Notes: generated from the letters alone by a model not told the origin. A DNA stretch of 63,934 nt from Sphingomonas sp. AR_OL41 (GCF_029911635.1 NZ_JARYTI010000026.1:1-63934), one strand, 5' to 3'; numbered from the stretch's first letter, positions 17,855-27,767 are shown. Numbers and translations are program-made.

Positions 17855-18639
17855 GCGGCCTTCGCAGGTTCCTTGGGCCGTGCCAGCCGGCCGATAAGCT
17901 CGCGGGCGAGCGCGATATAGGCTTCGGACCCGGAGCAGCGATAATCGTAGATCAGCGCGGGCACGCCGTGGCTCGGCGCTTCCGACAGGCGGACATTGCG
18001 GGGGATCACCGTATCGAACACCACGCGGCCGAGCACGGCGCGCACATCGGCCGAAACCTGCTCGGTGAGGCGATTGCGACGATCATGCATCGTCAGTGCG
18101 ACGCCGAGGATCGAAAGACCCGGGTTGAAGCGTTCGCGGATCAGTTCGACGGTGCTGAGCAGCTGGCTAAGCCCCTCCAGCGCGAAGAACTCGCATTGTA
18201 GCGGCACGAGCAGCGAGTTGGAGGCGACCATCGCGTTGAGCGTCAACAGGCCCAGCGAAGGTGGACAATCGATCAGCACGATATCCCACGCGTCCTCGAT
18301 CTGGGCGAGCGCCTTCTGGAGGCGATGGGTTCGTTCTTCGAAGGCGACCAGCTCGATCTCGGCGCCCGACAGGTCGACTGTTGCCGGCACGATGGAGAGC
18401 TTGGGGACGCAGGTCGGCAGAACCGCTTCGGCAATCGGCACATCGCCGACCAGCACGTCATAGCTCGATTTGGTGCGCTGCGCGCGCGAGATGCCCAGCC
18501 CCGTCGAGGCATTGCCCTGCGGATCGAGGTCGATCAGCAGGGTGCGTTGCCCGGTCGCGGCGAGCGCGGTGCCGAGATTGATCGCTGTCGTCGTCTTGCC
18601 GACGCCGCCCTTTTGATTCGCTACCGCGATGACATTCAT
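17851..18639 (-). CDS. parA: Chromosome-partitioning ATPase ParA (Soj)
   Basis: 262 residues. The deviant Walker A KGGVGKTTT (10-18) with the signature lysine, Walker A' LLIDLDPQGN and Walker B DIVLIDCPPSLG define the ParA/MinD ATPases. ATP-bound ParA coats the nucleoid and is displaced by ParB, pulling origins apart. The start ATG at 18639 is chosen by family length and by its ATGA overlap with rsmG; the longer in-frame extension reads antisense into rsmG. One operon contains mnmG, rsmG, parA and parB. Confidence 0.96.
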   Translation of the reverse strand: MNVIAVANQKGGVGKTTTAINLGTALAATGQRTLLIDLDPQGNASTGLGISRAQRTKSSYDVLVGDVPIAEAVLPTCVPKLSIVPATVDLSGAEIELVAFEERTHRLQKALAQIEDAWDIVLIDCPPSLGLLTLNAMVASNSLLVPLQCEFFALEGLSQLLSTVELIRERFNPGLSILGVALTMHDRRNRLTEQVSADVRAVLGRVVFDTVIPRNVRLSEAPSHGVPALIYDYRCSGSEAYIALARELIGRLARPKEPAKAA

Positions 18640-19250
18640 CGACGCGTTACCTCTTTGGCGATGACGATCAGCGATTCCGGATCGGTGACGCTGCGTTCCA
18701 CGTGAAACGCACCATGCCATGACTGTTGCGCGCTGGCTATCTCTTCGCGCGCGCTGCGGCCCTTTGGTAGCAGCCAGAGCGTGTTCCACGTGGAACAGTG
18801 CGCTCCGGCAGCTAGAAGGTCCGTCAGCGCTGCCACAGCGCGAGCGGAAATGACCGCCGCCTGTGCCTCGACCCGTTCGATCTTCGCCGTAACGACCTGC
18901 GTCCGCTCGGCGACACCGAGGGCCATGCAGCACTGGATCAAGAAGTCGGCGCGGCGCTTGCGCGGCTCGACGAGAAGCACCGGCCGGTCGGTCAGCGCGG
19001 CGACGACGAGTCCGGGGAACCCCGCCCCCGTGCCGATATCGAGCCAGAGCCCCTGGTAAGCCGCGCCCCGCGCGAGCAACTGTGCGGAATCGACGATATG
19101 CCGTGACCAGAGTGCGTCGAGCGTCGATGGCGCGATCAGGTTCTGGACGGCGGCCTCTCCTCGCACGAGCGATGCCAACAGTGTCATCGAGGCAACGCCC
19201 GCCTCACCGAATCGTTCAGCGATCCACCCTTTGGCCTCGTCCTCGGTCAT
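18636..19250 (-). CDS. rsmG: 16S rRNA (guanine-527-N7)-methyltransferase RsmG
   Basis: 204 residues. SAM-binding motif I reads [14 protein letters not shown] (about 68-81). Upstream LWSRHIVDS and downstream [11 protein letters not shown] are characteristic of RsmG (GidB), which methylates N7 of G527 in 16S rRNA. The gene encloses two parS-like sites, giving peptides HCSTWNT and FHVERS, so its sequence serves coding and centromere roles at once. It overlaps mnmG upstream and parA downstream by 4 bases each. Confidence 0.94.
   Translation of the reverse strand: MTEDEAKGWIAERFGEAGVASMTLLASLVRGEAAVQNLIAPSTLDALWSRHIVDSAQLLARGAAYQGLWLDIGTGAGFPGLVVAALTDRPVLLVEPRKRRADFLIQCCMALGVAERTQVVTAKIERVEAQAAVISARAVAALTDLLAAGAHCSTWNTLWLLPKGRSAREEIASAQQSWHGAFHVERSVTDPESLIVIAKEVTRR
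18694..18709. promoter_or_regulatory. parS-like ParB-binding site
   Basis: CGTTCCACGTGAAACG, a near-perfect 16-base palindrome around CACGTG, differs at few positions from the general bacterial parS TGTTTCACGTGAAACA. It lies inside the 3' part of rsmG, about 50 bases before parA. Confidence 0.8.
18782..18797. promoter_or_regulatory. parS-like ParB-binding site (perfect palindrome)
   Basis: TGTTCCACGTGGAACA, a perfect 16-base palindrome, within rsmG 72 bases from the previous site. It is identical to the site at 21125-21140, which supports this as the local consensus. Confidence 0.88.
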
Positions 19251-21085
19251 GCCGCGCGACGTTTCACGTGGAACAGAATTGCGGTCAGCGCCGCCGGGGT
19301 GAGGCCACGGATCCGTGACGCTGCCCCGAGGGTCGATGGCGCAGCGGCACGCAGGCGCTCGACCATCTCGCTCGACAGGCCCGGGATCGCCGAGAAGTCG
19401 AGCGTCGCGGGCAGTGCAAAGGCGTCATTGATCCGAAGGCCACTGATCTCGGCGTCCTGCCGTTCGAGATAGGGGGCGTAGCGTGCGTCCTCGACCACCT
19501 CGGCGAGCAATGCGCTATCCACCTCAACGGGAATCTCACCGAGGAGCTGCGTGACGGTGACCCCGGCGATCCGCAGCCATTCCGCGCCGCTGCGGCGCTC
19601 ACTCGCACCAACGCCGATCACGCCGCGCTCCGCCAGATCGCGTCCGAGGATCGGCTGATCCAGTAATGCGGTGAGCTGGCGACGCTGCGCCGTGCGCGAC
19701 GCCAGCCGATCAAGGCGTGCCTTGTCGAGGCAACCGGCCTCGGCCGCCAAGGGACTCAGCCGTGTTTCGGCATTGTCGGCACGAAGCCTGAGGCGATATT
19801 CGGCGCGCGCCGTGAGCATGCGATAGGGCTCGGTGATGCCCTGCAACACGAGATCGTCGATCATCACGCCGAGATAGCTGCTCGCTCGATCGAGGATGAT
19901 CGGCGGCTTATCCAGCGCGGCGGCAGCGGCATTGAGGCCGGCGAGCAGCCCCTGCCCCGCCGCTTCCTCATAGCCCGTGGTGCCATTGATCTGGCCGCAG
20001 CAATAGAGCCCCCGCATCGCGCGCACCTCGAGCGTCGGGTCGAGCGCGCGCGGATCGATATGATCATATTCGACCGCATAGCCGGGAATGGCAATCTCGG
20101 TCGCTTCGAGGCCGGGGATCGAGCGGATCATCGCGGCCTGGACATCGGCCGGCAGCGAGGTCGAAATGCCATTGGGATAGATCAGTGCGTCGTCGAGGCC
20201 CTCGGGCTCGAGGAAAATCTGGTGGCCGTCGCGGTCACCGAAACGGTGAATCTTGTCTTCGATCGAGGGGCAATAGCGCGGCCCCTGCCCCTGGATATCG
20301 CCTCCGAACAGGGGCGAGCGATCGAGCGATGCGCGGATGATGGCATGGGTCACCTCGGTCGTGCGGGTGATGGCGCAGAACAGCTGCTGCAGCACGCGAC
20401 CCGGACTGAGCGGCGACATGGTCCAGGCGTCGCGGTCGCTGGCCTGTTCGTCGAGCAGGGCCCAATCTATCGTGCGGCCATCGAGGCGGGGCGGCGTTCC
20501 GGTCTTGAGCCGCGCCATCGGCAGCGCGGCATCATAGAGCTGCCGTGCGAGGGCGGTGGCAGCGCGCTCGCCGATGCGGCCGCCGAGCTCGCGCTCCTCG
20601 CCGCGAAACAAGCGGCCGCCGAGGAAGGTCCCCGTCGCCAGCACGACGGCGCGTGCATCGATCGTTCGTCCATCTGCCAATACGACGCCTGTCACCCGAT
20701 GGTTGACGATGCTGAGGGCGGCGACTTCCCCCGCGACGATATCGAGCCCAGGCTGTTCCGACAGCATCGTCTGGATCGCCAGCGCATAGCGCTTGCGGTC
20801 GGCCTGGACGCGCGGTCCCTGCACTGCGGTGCCCTTGCTGCGGTTGAGCATCCGATAATGGATGCCGGCGGCATCGGTCGCGCGCGCGATCAGGCCGCCG
20901 AACGCGTCAACCTCGCGAACGAGGTGTCCCTTGCCGACTCCACCGATCGCCGGGTTGCACGACATGGCGCCGATCTTCGTCGGATCGAAGCTGACCAGCG
21001 CGACGCGCGCGCCGACCCGCGCTGCGGCCGCAGCGGCTTCGGTCCCGGCGTGTCCACCGCCGACCACGATGACGTCGTAGTTCAT
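19247..21085 (-). CDS. mnmG: tRNA uridine-34 carboxymethylaminomethyl enzyme MnmG
   Basis: 612 residues. FAD-binding motif [10 protein letters not shown] (about 7-16), the family hallmark [14 protein letters not shown] (about 45-58), then CPSIEDKI and [16 protein letters not shown]. With MnmE it installs the cmnm5 group on U34 of certain tRNAs. The ATG at 21085 is used because [11 protein letters not shown] is the standard N-terminus; the upstream frame crosses a parS site. Its 3' end contains another parS-like site. It forms an operon with rsmG-parA-parB; mnmE lies 58 bases upstream. Confidence 0.96.
   Translation of the reverse strand: MNYDVIVVGGGHAGTEAAAAAARVGARVALVSFDPTKIGAMSCNPAIGGVGKGHLVREVDAFGGLIARATDAAGIHYRMLNRSKGTAVQGPRVQADRKRYALAIQTMLSEQPGLDIVAGEVAALSIVNHRVTGVVLADGRTIDARAVVLATGTFLGGRLFRGEERELGGRIGERAATALARQLYDAALPMARLKTGTPPRLDGRTIDWALLDEQASDRDAWTMSPLSPGRVLQQLFCAITRTTEVTHAIIRASLDRSPLFGGDIQGQGPRYCPSIEDKIHRFGDRDGHQIFLEPEGLDDALIYPNGISTSLPADVQAAMIRSIPGLEATEIAIPGYAVEYDHIDPRALDPTLEVRAMRGLYCCGQINGTTGYEEAAGQGLLAGLNAAAAALDKPPIILDRASSYLGVMIDDLVLQGITEPYRMLTARAEYRLRLRADNAETRLSPLAAEAGCLDKARLDRLASRTAQRRQLTALLDQPILGRDLAERGVIGVGASERRSGAEWLRIAGVTVTQLLGEIPVEVDSALLAEVVEDARYAPYLERQDAEISGLRINDAFALPATLDFSAIPGLSSEMVERLRAAAPSTLGAASRIRGLTPAALTAILFHVKRRAA
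19260..19275. promoter_or_regulatory. parS-like ParB-binding site
   Basis: CGTTTCACGTGGAACA, one mismatch from each arm of the two palindromic forms seen nearby. It lies in the last codons of mnmG and encodes the terminal FHVKR segment. Confidence 0.8.
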
Positions 21086-21124
21086 GGGCCTGCCGCTATG
21101 CGCGACGGTGCCCGCTGTCAAAAC

Positions 21125-21140
21125 TGTTCCACGTGGAACA
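21125..21140. promoter_or_regulatory. parS-like ParB-binding site (perfect palindrome)
   Basis: TGTTCCACGTGGAACA lies in the 58-base gap between mnmE and mnmG. It is identical to the site at 18782 and is the only one of the four outside coding sequence. Confidence 0.88.
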
Positions 21141-21143
21141 TTG

Positions 21144-22421
21144 CTATTTGCCGATGCAGAAGCGCGCGAACAACGTGTCGAGCATCGCCTCGACATCGCT
21201 GCGCCCGGTGAGGCGATGCAAGGCGCGCATCGCGAGGCGCAGATGCTCGGCTAGCAAGAGGATGTCGGAAGCGCCGGCAACATGATCGAGCCACTGCTGC
21301 GCCTCGGCGATCAGGCCACGCTGGCGCTGGTTCAACGCGACGCTGTCAGCCGGTGGCAGCAACGTCGCCGCGCGCTCCGCAATCAAAGCCCATAACAACG
21401 CCATCCCGGAGCCGTTCGCTGCCGACACGGCAAGATCGCGTCCCGCCGGCATGGTGGTCCGGTCGGCAAGGTCGGCGCGACCGTGGAGCCAGATCGCGCC
21501 CGTGGGCGGCGTATCGTCACCCATCCACAACAGGATGTCGGCGCTGCGGATCGCCTCCCCTGCGCGCCTTATGCCGATTTGTTCGATCGGATCATCGGTC
21601 GCCGGCGCAAGGCCCGCGGTGTCGGTGACGACATAGGCGATGCCATCGCGCGCGACGGGTATTTCGATACGGTCGCGCGTGGTGCCCGAGATCGGCGAGA
21701 CGATCGCCGCGTCGCGCTCGGTCAGCGCGTTAAGCAAGGTCGACTTCCCGCTATTGGGTGGGCCGGCGATGACCACGTGCAAACCATCGCGCAGTCGTTC
21801 GATCGGCGGCGCCGCCAGCATGATCGCCATTTCGGCAGCAAGCGCGGCGGCGCGATCGGTGACCACCGTAACCTGCGCGATTGGCACATCTTCTTCGTCA
21901 GAGAAATCGATCGCCGCCTCGACCGACGCGGCCAACTGTACGACGCCATCGGTCCAGGCCTCGGCGATCTGTCGCAGGCCCCCTTCCACCAGGGTCAGTG
22001 CGGCGCGGCGCTGGGTTTCGGTTTCGGCGGACAGCAAATCCCCCAGCCCTTCCGCCTCGGTCAGGTCGATCCGCCCGGCAAGCAGCGCACGCCGGGTAAA
22101 CTCTCCGGGTTCAGCCGGGCGCAAACCCGGCATCGCCGCAAGCGCCGCCTCAACCGCGCGGATCACCGCGCGGCCGCCATGAAGATGCAGTTCGACGATA
22201 TCCTCGCCGGTCGCGCTGTTCGGACCGGGGAAGGCAAGCAGCAGCGCACGATCGAGGACACCGCCCTGCGCATCGCGCAGCGTGCGCAACGCGGCGCTAC
22301 GCGGTGCGGGTATCGGTCCGGCCAGCGCTTCGCCGACGGCAAACGCCGCGCTGCCGCTGATCCGCATAACGGCGATCGCCGCGGGCGGCGCCCCGCTCGA
22401 CACCGCAAAGATCGTGTCCAA
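21144..22421 (-). CDS. mnmE: tRNA modification GTPase MnmE
   Basis: 425 residues from TTG at 22421. The N-terminus [23 protein letters not shown] is the usual MnmE start, which is why the TTG, two bases after the upstream stop, is preferred over an ATG at 22457 inside the preceding gene. The G domain is inserted in a helical domain: G1 GPPNSGKST (about 218-226), then SGTTRDRIE and DTAGL. The C-terminal CIGK supplies the conserved cysteine. It is a potassium-activated GTPase, partner of MnmG. Confidence 0.93.
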   Translation of the reverse strand: MDTIFAVSSGAPPAAIAVMRISGSAAFAVGEALAGPIPAPRSAALRTLRDAQGGVLDRALLLAFPGPNSATGEDIVELHLHGGRAVIRAVEAALAAMPGLRPAEPGEFTRRALLAGRIDLTEAEGLGDLLSAETETQRRAALTLVEGGLRQIAEAWTDGVVQLAASVEAAIDFSDEEDVPIAQVTVVTDRAAALAAEMAIMLAAPPIERLRDGLHVVIAGPPNSGKSTLLNALTERDAAIVSPISGTTRDRIEIPVARDGIAYVVTDTAGLAPATDDPIEQIGIRRAGEAIRSADILLWMGDDTPPTGAIWLHGRADLADRTTMPAGRDLAVSAANGSGMALLWALIAERAATLLPPADSVALNQRQRGLIAEAQQWLDHVAGASDILLLAEHLRLAMRALHRLTGRSDVEAMLDTLFARFCIGK

Positions 22422-22423
22422 GC

Positions 22424-22648
22424 CTATTTTCCGGACGATTCGAACATCTTGCGCCACATGCCGAAGCCCGCCTCGCTCATCGGCGCCCAGCTTTTCATCA
22501 TATTCTCGACCAGTTCGGGCGGCGCGACGCCGTCCATCGCACCCGTAATCGAGGCGATATATTTTTCATGGACCGGGGTAAGGTCGGGTAACCCCATGAA
22601 ACGACGCGCCTCTTCGGGCGTGCAATCCACTTCGACATTGATCTTCAT
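22424..22648 (-). CDS. DUF6489 family small protein
   Basis: 74 residues beginning MKINVEVDCTPEEARRFMGLP, a pattern I associate with DUF6489, small proteins of alphaproteobacteria. There is no signal or membrane segment; it is mostly helical with a Met/Trp-rich C-terminus (MMKSWAPM, MWRKMF). It sits directly before mnmE, ending 2 bases from its start, so the two are probably co-translated. Function unknown. Its start is about 50 bases from the divergent alkyltransferase gene. Confidence 0.75.
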   Translation of the reverse strand: MKINVEVDCTPEEARRFMGLPDLTPVHEKYIASITGAMDGVAPPELVENMMKSWAPMSEAGFGMWRKMFESSGK

Positions 22649-22697
22649 CGCGCGTCTCTCCGCTTGAGCGGGCCTGCGCCGCTGCTACACTGTCGGC

Positions 22698-23180
22698 ATG
22701 TATGCGCGAGACGAGGCCCTGATCGCAACGCCCATCGGTGGCGTGCGCGTTATCGCGAATGGCGACCGCATTATAGCGATACGCATCGAACCCGGAACCC
22801 AGGGCGATATCGCCCCCACTTCCGAGCCATTGCGCCTCGCGGCCGAGCAACTCCGGCAATGGTTCGCCGGTGAGCGCCAGCAGTTCGACCTGCCGCTGGC
22901 ACCAGCCGCGACGCCACGCGGAAAGGCACTGCGCGACGGCATGATCGGCATCGGCTATGGCGACACGCTGAGCTACGGCGCGCTGTCGCGGCAGCTCGCA
23001 TCGAGCGCGCGGGCGATGGGCCAGGCTTGCGCACGCAATCCGTTCCCGATCGTCGTGCCATGCCACCGCGTGCTCAACGCCGATGGCTCGCTCGGCGCCT
23101 ATTCGGGCGGCGACGGCCCGATAACCAAACAATGGCTGCTTGATCACGAGCAGCGCCACCGCTCAAGGAGTGCGACATGA
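22698..23180 (+). CDS. Methylated-DNA-protein cysteine methyltransferase
   Basis: 160 residues. The active-site motif PCHRV sits in IVVPCHRVLN, preceded by the DNA-binding helix RAMGQACARNP and followed by YSGGDGPITKQWLLDHE, all typical of the Ogt/Ada-C family. It transfers alkyl groups from O6-alkylguanine to its own cysteine, a suicide repair reaction. The N-terminal part is short, as in stand-alone Ogt proteins. It overlaps the next gene by 4 bases. Confidence 0.92.
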   Translation: MYARDEALIATPIGGVRVIANGDRIIAIRIEPGTQGDIAPTSEPLRLAAEQLRQWFAGERQQFDLPLAPAATPRGKALRDGMIGIGYGDTLSYGALSRQLASSARAMGQACARNPFPIVVPCHRVLNADGSLGAYSGGDGPITKQWLLDHEQRHRSRSAT

Positions 23181-23878
23181 CCGCGACCATCAGCATCGAC
23201 ACGCTCGATCATGCCGGGAGCTTCGACGCCTATCTCGCCGAGCCAACCGATACGCCACGCGCCGCGATTATCGTCATCCAAGAGATATTCGGCGTGAATG
23301 CCGGCATGCGGCGGCGCTGCGATTTGTGGGCCGAAGCCGGCTACCTCGCCTTCGCTCCCGACCTGTTCTGGCGGATCGAACCGGGCGTCGAGCTTGATCC
23401 CGACATTCGCGACCAGTTCCAGCGTGCGCTCGCGCTGATGGGCCAGTTCGATCAGGACAAGGGTATCGCCGATATCGAGGCGACGATCCGCGCGGCGCGG
23501 CACAAGCTCGGCGATGGCGGCAAGGTCGGCGTGGTCGGCTATTGCCTAGGCGGTCGACTCGCCTTCATGTGCGCGACGCGCACCGACACAGATGCCAGTG
23601 TCGGTTATTATGGTGTCGGTATCGACGGGCTACTCGGCGAGAAGCATGCCATCGCCCACCCCGTGCTGCTGCACGTGCCGGCGGAAGACCATTTCGTCGA
23701 CAAGACGGCGCAGCAACGCATGCACGAAGGGTTGGACGATCATCCCAAGGTGACGCTGATCGATTATCCCGGGCTCGACCACGGCTTCGCCACCGAGTTC
23801 GGCCAGCGTCGCAATGAGGCGGGCGCCACGGCCGCCGATCAACGCACGGCGACCTTCTTCGCGACCAATCTCGGTTAG
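23177..23878 (+). CDS. Dienelactone hydrolase family protein
   Basis: 233 residues. The nucleophile is cysteine in GYCLGG (about 125-130), and the catalytic His lies in YPGLDHGFAT, with the Asp likely in PAEDHFVD. These mark the dienelactone hydrolase branch of alpha/beta hydrolases. IVIQEIFGVNAGMRRRCD near the N-terminus is also typical. Without catechol-pathway neighbours the substrate is unknown. It is coupled to the alkyltransferase gene by an ATGA overlap. Confidence 0.88.
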   Translation: MTATISIDTLDHAGSFDAYLAEPTDTPRAAIIVIQEIFGVNAGMRRRCDLWAEAGYLAFAPDLFWRIEPGVELDPDIRDQFQRALALMGQFDQDKGIADIEATIRAARHKLGDGGKVGVVGYCLGGRLAFMCATRTDTDASVGYYGVGIDGLLGEKHAIAHPVLLHVPAEDHFVDKTAQQRMHEGLDDHPKVTLIDYPGLDHGFATEFGQRRNEAGATAADQRTATFFATNLG

Positions 23879-23894
23879 TCGATAACAGTCGGGG

Positions 23895-24539
23895 TCAGGC
23901 CAGGAGGTGGCCGACCCCAATCTCATGGTCGACCCAGCCATGATAGATCATCGAGCCGGCGACATAGAGGATCACGACAAGGCCGATATAGGCGATCCAG
24001 TGATAGCGCTCGATGATCCGGGCGAGGTAGTTGGCGGCGACCGCCATCAGCGTCACCGAAAGTGCCAGGCCGAACAGCAGCACCGCAGGATGCTCGCGCG
24101 CCGCGCCGGCCACGGCCAGGACATTGTCGAGGCTCATCGACAGATTGGTGATCGCGACCTGAAACGCCGCCTGGGCGAAGGTCTTGCGCGGCTTGCCCTC
24201 GATCTCCGGGGTGGCCGGGTCGTCGGTTGCCGCCGCCGGACGCTTGCCGGCAATCTCGCGATAGAGCTTCCACGCCACCCATAGCAGCAACAGGCCGCCC
24301 GCGAGCAGCAAGCCGACGACATGGAGGAGCTGCGTCGCGATCAGCGCAAAGCCGATCAGGCAGACCATCGCCATCAGCACGCCAAGCGCGAGGACTTTCT
24401 TGCGCTGATCGGCGGGAAGCCCGGCGGAGAGCGTGCCCAGCACCAGCGCATTGTCGCCCGAAAAGATCAGGTCGATCAGGATCACCTGGCCCAACGCAGC
24501 TATGCCCGCGGCGGTAAACACGTCGCTCAGGTCGAACAC
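23895..24539 (-). CDS. TerC/YjbE family integral membrane protein
   Basis: 214 residues with about six to seven membrane segments. The family signature is visible twice: LIDLIFSGDNALVLG near the N-terminus and ITNLSMSLDNVLAVAG in the middle, each with the conserved acidic residue in a membrane helix. Members include the YjbE manganese-efflux-like proteins; metal ion export, possibly Mn, is the likely role. It lies at the end of a rho-ABM-terC transcript, overlapping the upstream gene by 13 bases. Confidence 0.85.
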   Translation of the reverse strand: MFDLSDVFTAAGIAALGQVILIDLIFSGDNALVLGTLSAGLPADQRKKVLALGVLMAMVCLIGFALIATQLLHVVGLLLAGGLLLLWVAWKLYREIAGKRPAAATDDPATPEIEGKPRKTFAQAAFQVAITNLSMSLDNVLAVAGAAREHPAVLLFGLALSVTLMAVAANYLARIIERYHWIAYIGLVVILYVAGSMIYHGWVDHEIGVGHLLA

Positions 24540-24829
24540 GCGATATCCTCCGCGAAATAGCCGATCACCGGCATCGGATCGTAAAAGCTATGCAGCAAGG
24601 CCGACCACCGCGCATAGGCCGGTGATTGGCGGAAGCCGTCGCGATGATGCGCGACGCTATCCCATTCGACAAGCAGGAGATAATCGCCATCCGGTGCGAT
24701 TGGTCGGCGTAACGCGATCGAACGGAAACCAGGCGCTGCGGCGATCAGCGCCTTGGCCTCGGCGAACGCCGCCTCGAACTGCTCGCCCTCGCCTGCCCTG
24801 ACGGGCAGTTCGGCGAGCTCCAGCACCAT
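24527..24829 (-). CDS. Antibiotic biosynthesis monooxygenase (ABM) domain protein
   Basis: 100 residues, one ABM ferredoxin-like domain: ELAELPVRAGEGEQFEAAFA at the start, a central YLLLVEWDSVAHH strand, and FRQSPAYARWSALLHSFY. Such small dimeric proteins include cofactor-free quinol oxygenases and many of unknown function. It lies 3 bases after rho and overlaps the terC start, so the three are probably one transcript. The substrate is unknown. Confidence 0.8.
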   Translation of the reverse strand: MVLELAELPVRAGEGEQFEAAFAEAKALIAAAPGFRSIALRRPIAPDGDYLLLVEWDSVAHHRDGFRQSPAYARWSALLHSFYDPMPVIGYFAEDIACST

Positions 24830-24832
24830 GGC

Positions 24833-26089
24833 CTACTGGTTCATCGAGTCGAAGAAGTCCTCGTTGGTCTTCGAGTCCTTCATCTTGTCGAGCAGAAATT
24901 CCATCGCATCGATGGTGCCCATCTGCATGAGGATGCGGCGTAGCACCCACATCTTGGACAGCTTGGCCTTGTCGACCAACAGCTCTTCCTTGCGCGTGCC
25001 CGACTTGCCGACGTCGAGCGCCGGGAAGATGCGCTTGTCGGCAACCTTGCGATCGAGGACGATTTCCGAGTTACCGGTGCCCTTGAATTCCTCGAAGATC
25101 ACTTCGTCCATACGGCTGCCGGTATCGATCAGCGCGGTGGCGATGATCGAGAGCGAGCCGCCTTCCTCGATGTTGCGCGCCGCGCCGAAGAAGCGCTTCG
25201 GACGCTGCAACGCGTTGGCGTCGACGCCGCCGGTCAGCACCTTGCCCGAGCTCGGCACCACCGTGTTGTAGGCGCGGCCGAGACGCGTGATCGAATCGAG
25301 CAGGATCACGACGTCCTTCTTGTGCTCGACCAGGCGCTTGGCCTTTTCGATCACCATCTCGGCAACTTGCACGTGGCGCTGCGCGGGTTCATCGAAGGTC
25401 GAGGAGATCACCTCGCCCTTCACCGAACGCTGCATGTCGGTCACTTCCTCGGGCCGCTCGTCGATCAGCAGGACGATCAGGAACACCTCGGGGTGATTGT
25501 CGGTGATCGCGCGGGCGATGTTCTGCAACAGCACGGTCTTGCCGACGCGCGGCGGCGCGACGATCAGCGCGCGCTGGCCCTTGCCCTGCGGGCTGATGAT
25601 GTCGATCACGCGCGCCGACTTGTCCTTGATCGTCGGATCTTGCGGATCGAGCGTCAGCTTCTCTTCGGGATAAAGCGGCGTGAGATTGTCGAAATTGACG
25701 CGGTGACGGACGGCATCGGGATCGTCGAAATTGACGCTGGTGAGGCGGACGAGCGCGAAATAGCGCTCGCCATCCTTTGGCCCGCGAATCTCGCCTTCGA
25801 CCGTGTCGCCGGTCCGCAGCCCGAATTTACGCACCTGGTTGGGCGAAATGTAGATATCGTCAGGGCCCGCGAGATAATTCGCCTCGGGGCTGCGCAGGAA
25901 ACCGAAACCATCGGGCAAGACCTCGATCGTGCCGAGACCCATGATTTGCTCGCCATTCTCGGCTTGGACCTTGAGAATCGCGAACATCAGATCCTGCTTG
26001 CGCAGGGTGGATGCACCCTCAACGCCCAACTCCTCGGCCATGCTGACCAGCTCGGCCGGAGTCTTTTTCTTGAGGTCTTTGAGATGCAT
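24833..26089 (-). CDS. rho: Transcription termination factor Rho
   Basis: 418 residues, the standard length. An N-terminal helical domain ([20 protein letters not shown]) and the RNA-binding cold-shock fold ([13 protein letters not shown]) precede the RecA-like motor with Walker A PPRVGKT, Walker [17 protein letters not shown] and the Q-loop/R-loop region [20 protein letters not shown]. Rho hexamers terminate untranslated transcripts. I chose ATG 26089 because MHLKDLK is the usual start. A leader of about 150 bases lies upstream, which in many bacteria carries rho autoregulation, though no motif is evident. Confidence 0.97.
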   Translation of the reverse strand: MHLKDLKKKTPAELVSMAEELGVEGASTLRKQDLMFAILKVQAENGEQIMGLGTIEVLPDGFGFLRSPEANYLAGPDDIYISPNQVRKFGLRTGDTVEGEIRGPKDGERYFALVRLTSVNFDDPDAVRHRVNFDNLTPLYPEEKLTLDPQDPTIKDKSARVIDIISPQGKGQRALIVAPPRVGKTVLLQNIARAITDNHPEVFLIVLLIDERPEEVTDMQRSVKGEVISSTFDEPAQRHVQVAEMVIEKAKRLVEHKKDVVILLDSITRLGRAYNTVVPSSGKVLTGGVDANALQRPKRFFGAARNIEEGGSLSIIATALIDTGSRMDEVIFEEFKGTGNSEIVLDRKVADKRIFPALDVGKSGTRKEELLVDKAKLSKMWVLRRILMQMGTIDAMEFLLDKMKDSKTNEDFFDSMNQ

Positions 26090-26242
26090 TTCGGGCGTTC
26101 CCGGGTGTGATGGTGGTGATGCTTTGCGTCTGTCGGCGGTGATTTCGCGACGATGCGGGAGGAAGGTAACGCAACAGGGCACGGGGCCGCGCATCGCGCT
26201 ATAGCGGCGAGGTAGGTTGCCACCCGAACTTAGTCAAGCGCT

Positions 26243-26701
26243 TCAGAAGGGGCGGACGATGACCAGGATGATGACCAGCGTGGCGAGGATCGCGGGAATC
26301 TCGTTGAGCATGCGCAGTTGCTTGCCGGTCAAGGCGGGCGGCTTACCCGCCGCAAGCTTCTTCGAATAACCCACCGCCCAGCCATGATAGCCGGTGAGAA
26401 CGAGCACGAGCGCAAGCTTGGCGTGCAGCCAGCCAAGGCCAGCCTCGCCCGTGAGCAGGCCGAGATTGACCGCGAGCAACAGGCCGAACAACCATACCAT
26501 CGTCATCGCCGGGGTCAGGATGATGCGACGGATCTTCGCCTCGCGATCGACCCACGCTTCAGCTTCGGGCGAACCCGGCACGGCCTCCTGATGATAGACC
26601 AGATAACGCGGCAGCATGAACAGCCCCGCCATCCAGAAGATGACGAAGATCACATGTCCTGCCTTCACCCAGGGATAAGCGTTGCCGAGAAAACCCATCA
26701 C
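26243..26701 (-). CDS. hemJ: Protoporphyrinogen IX oxidase HemJ
   Basis: 152 residues with four predicted membrane helices. The conserved His in KAGHVIFVIFWMAGLFMLPR (about 13-32), the tyrosine/histidine in YLVYH and the later LHAKLALVLVL segment match the HemJ (CopD-related) family, which oxidises protoporphyrinogen IX to protoporphyrin IX in bacteria lacking HemG and HemY. Its start overlaps the hemE stop by 4 bases, fitting a shared haem-synthesis role. Confidence 0.9.
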   Translation of the reverse strand: MMGFLGNAYPWVKAGHVIFVIFWMAGLFMLPRYLVYHQEAVPGSPEAEAWVDREAKIRRIILTPAMTMVWLFGLLLAVNLGLLTGEAGLGWLHAKLALVLVLTGYHGWAVGYSKKLAAGKPPALTGKQLRMLNEIPAILATLVIILVIVRPF

Positions 26702-27723
26702 CCCTTCCTCACACGGGCCAGCAATGCCTCGACATGCGCGATCGGCGTATCCTGCAGAATGCCATGGCCGAGGTTGAAGATATGCGGACGACCCGCAAAG
26801 GCCGCAATGACGCGGTCGATCGCCTGGTCGAGCGTCGTGCCGCCGGCAATCAGCGCGAGCGGATCGAGATTACCCTGCACCGGGATACCCGCCGGCAGAT
26901 TTGCCGCCGCCCATTCGGGATCGATCGTCTCGTCCAGTCCGATCGCATCGGCACCGGTCCCGCGCGCATAAGCGGGCAGTTTCTCGCCCGCCCCCTTGGG
27001 AAAGCCGATCACGGGCACGCCAGGATGGCGCTCGTGAATTGCGGCGACGATCGTCGCATTGGGCGCGATCACCCAGCGCTCGAACTGCGCCGGCGACAGG
27101 CTCCCGGACCAGCTGTCGAACAGCTGCACCGCCTCGACGCCGGCGAGGATCTGGCGCGAAAGATAGTCGATCGTGCAGGTCGTGATCGCCGCGATGATCT
27201 CTTCAAAGGCCAGCGGATCGGCATAGGCGAAGCGGCGCGTCTCGCCTTGGTCCTTGCTGCCATGCCCCGCGACCATATAGGTCGCGACGGTCCAGGGGCT
27301 GCCGGCGAAACCGAGAAAGGTGGTCTGCGGCGGCAAGGCCGCCGCGACCCGCGCAACCGTCGCATAGACCGGATCAAGCAGCGTCAGGTCGGGCTGGAGG
27401 CTCGCCAGGGCATGATCGACCAGCGGCGGGACCAGCGCAGGCCCTTCGCCAACACCGAAGCTCAGTGCCTGTCCCAGCGCATTGGGGACCATGAGGATGT
27501 CGGAGAACAGGATCGCACCATCGAATCCGAAGCGGCGGATCGGTTGCAGCGTCACTTCGGCCGCCGCCTCGCTGTCATTGACCAGCGCGAGGAAGCCGCC
27601 CTTTTCGGCCCGCAAGGCGCGATATTCCGGGAGATAACGCCCCGCCTGGCGCATCAACCACACCGGCGGGATCGTCTGCCGTTCCCCCTTGAGTACCGCG
27701 AGAAGCGGCTTCGCGTTCGTCAT
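26698..27723 (-). CDS. hemE: Uroporphyrinogen decarboxylase
   Basis: 341 residues. PPVWLMRQAGRYLPEYR near the N-terminus is the family signature with the substrate-binding arginines. GFAGSPWTVATYM and the C-terminal LGHGILQDTPIAHVEAL are also characteristic. It decarboxylates the four acetate groups of uroporphyrinogen III to give coproporphyrinogen III. Start ATG is at 27723, with the candidate origin region immediately upstream; in Caulobacter hemE likewise flanks oriC and its promoters lie within the origin. Confidence 0.96.
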   Translation of the reverse strand: MTNAKPLLAVLKGERQTIPPVWLMRQAGRYLPEYRALRAEKGGFLALVNDSEAAAEVTLQPIRRFGFDGAILFSDILMVPNALGQALSFGVGEGPALVPPLVDHALASLQPDLTLLDPVYATVARVAAALPPQTTFLGFAGSPWTVATYMVAGHGSKDQGETRRFAYADPLAFEEIIAAITTCTIDYLSRQILAGVEAVQLFDSWSGSLSPAQFERWVIAPNATIVAAIHERHPGVPVIGFPKGAGEKLPAYARGTGADAIGLDETIDPEWAAANLPAGIPVQGNLDPLALIAGGTTLDQAIDRVIAAFAGRPHIFNLGHGILQDTPIAHVEALLARVRKG

Positions 27724-27767
27724 CCGGATCGCTCTTCCTACTGAATCAAAGAAGAATATAAAAAGGT

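Noticed and set aside
21523..21531. Further DnaA-box-like sequence (CCATCCACA) in mnmE
   Set aside because: Single, two mismatches, inside a gene and away from the hemE-ppsR gap.
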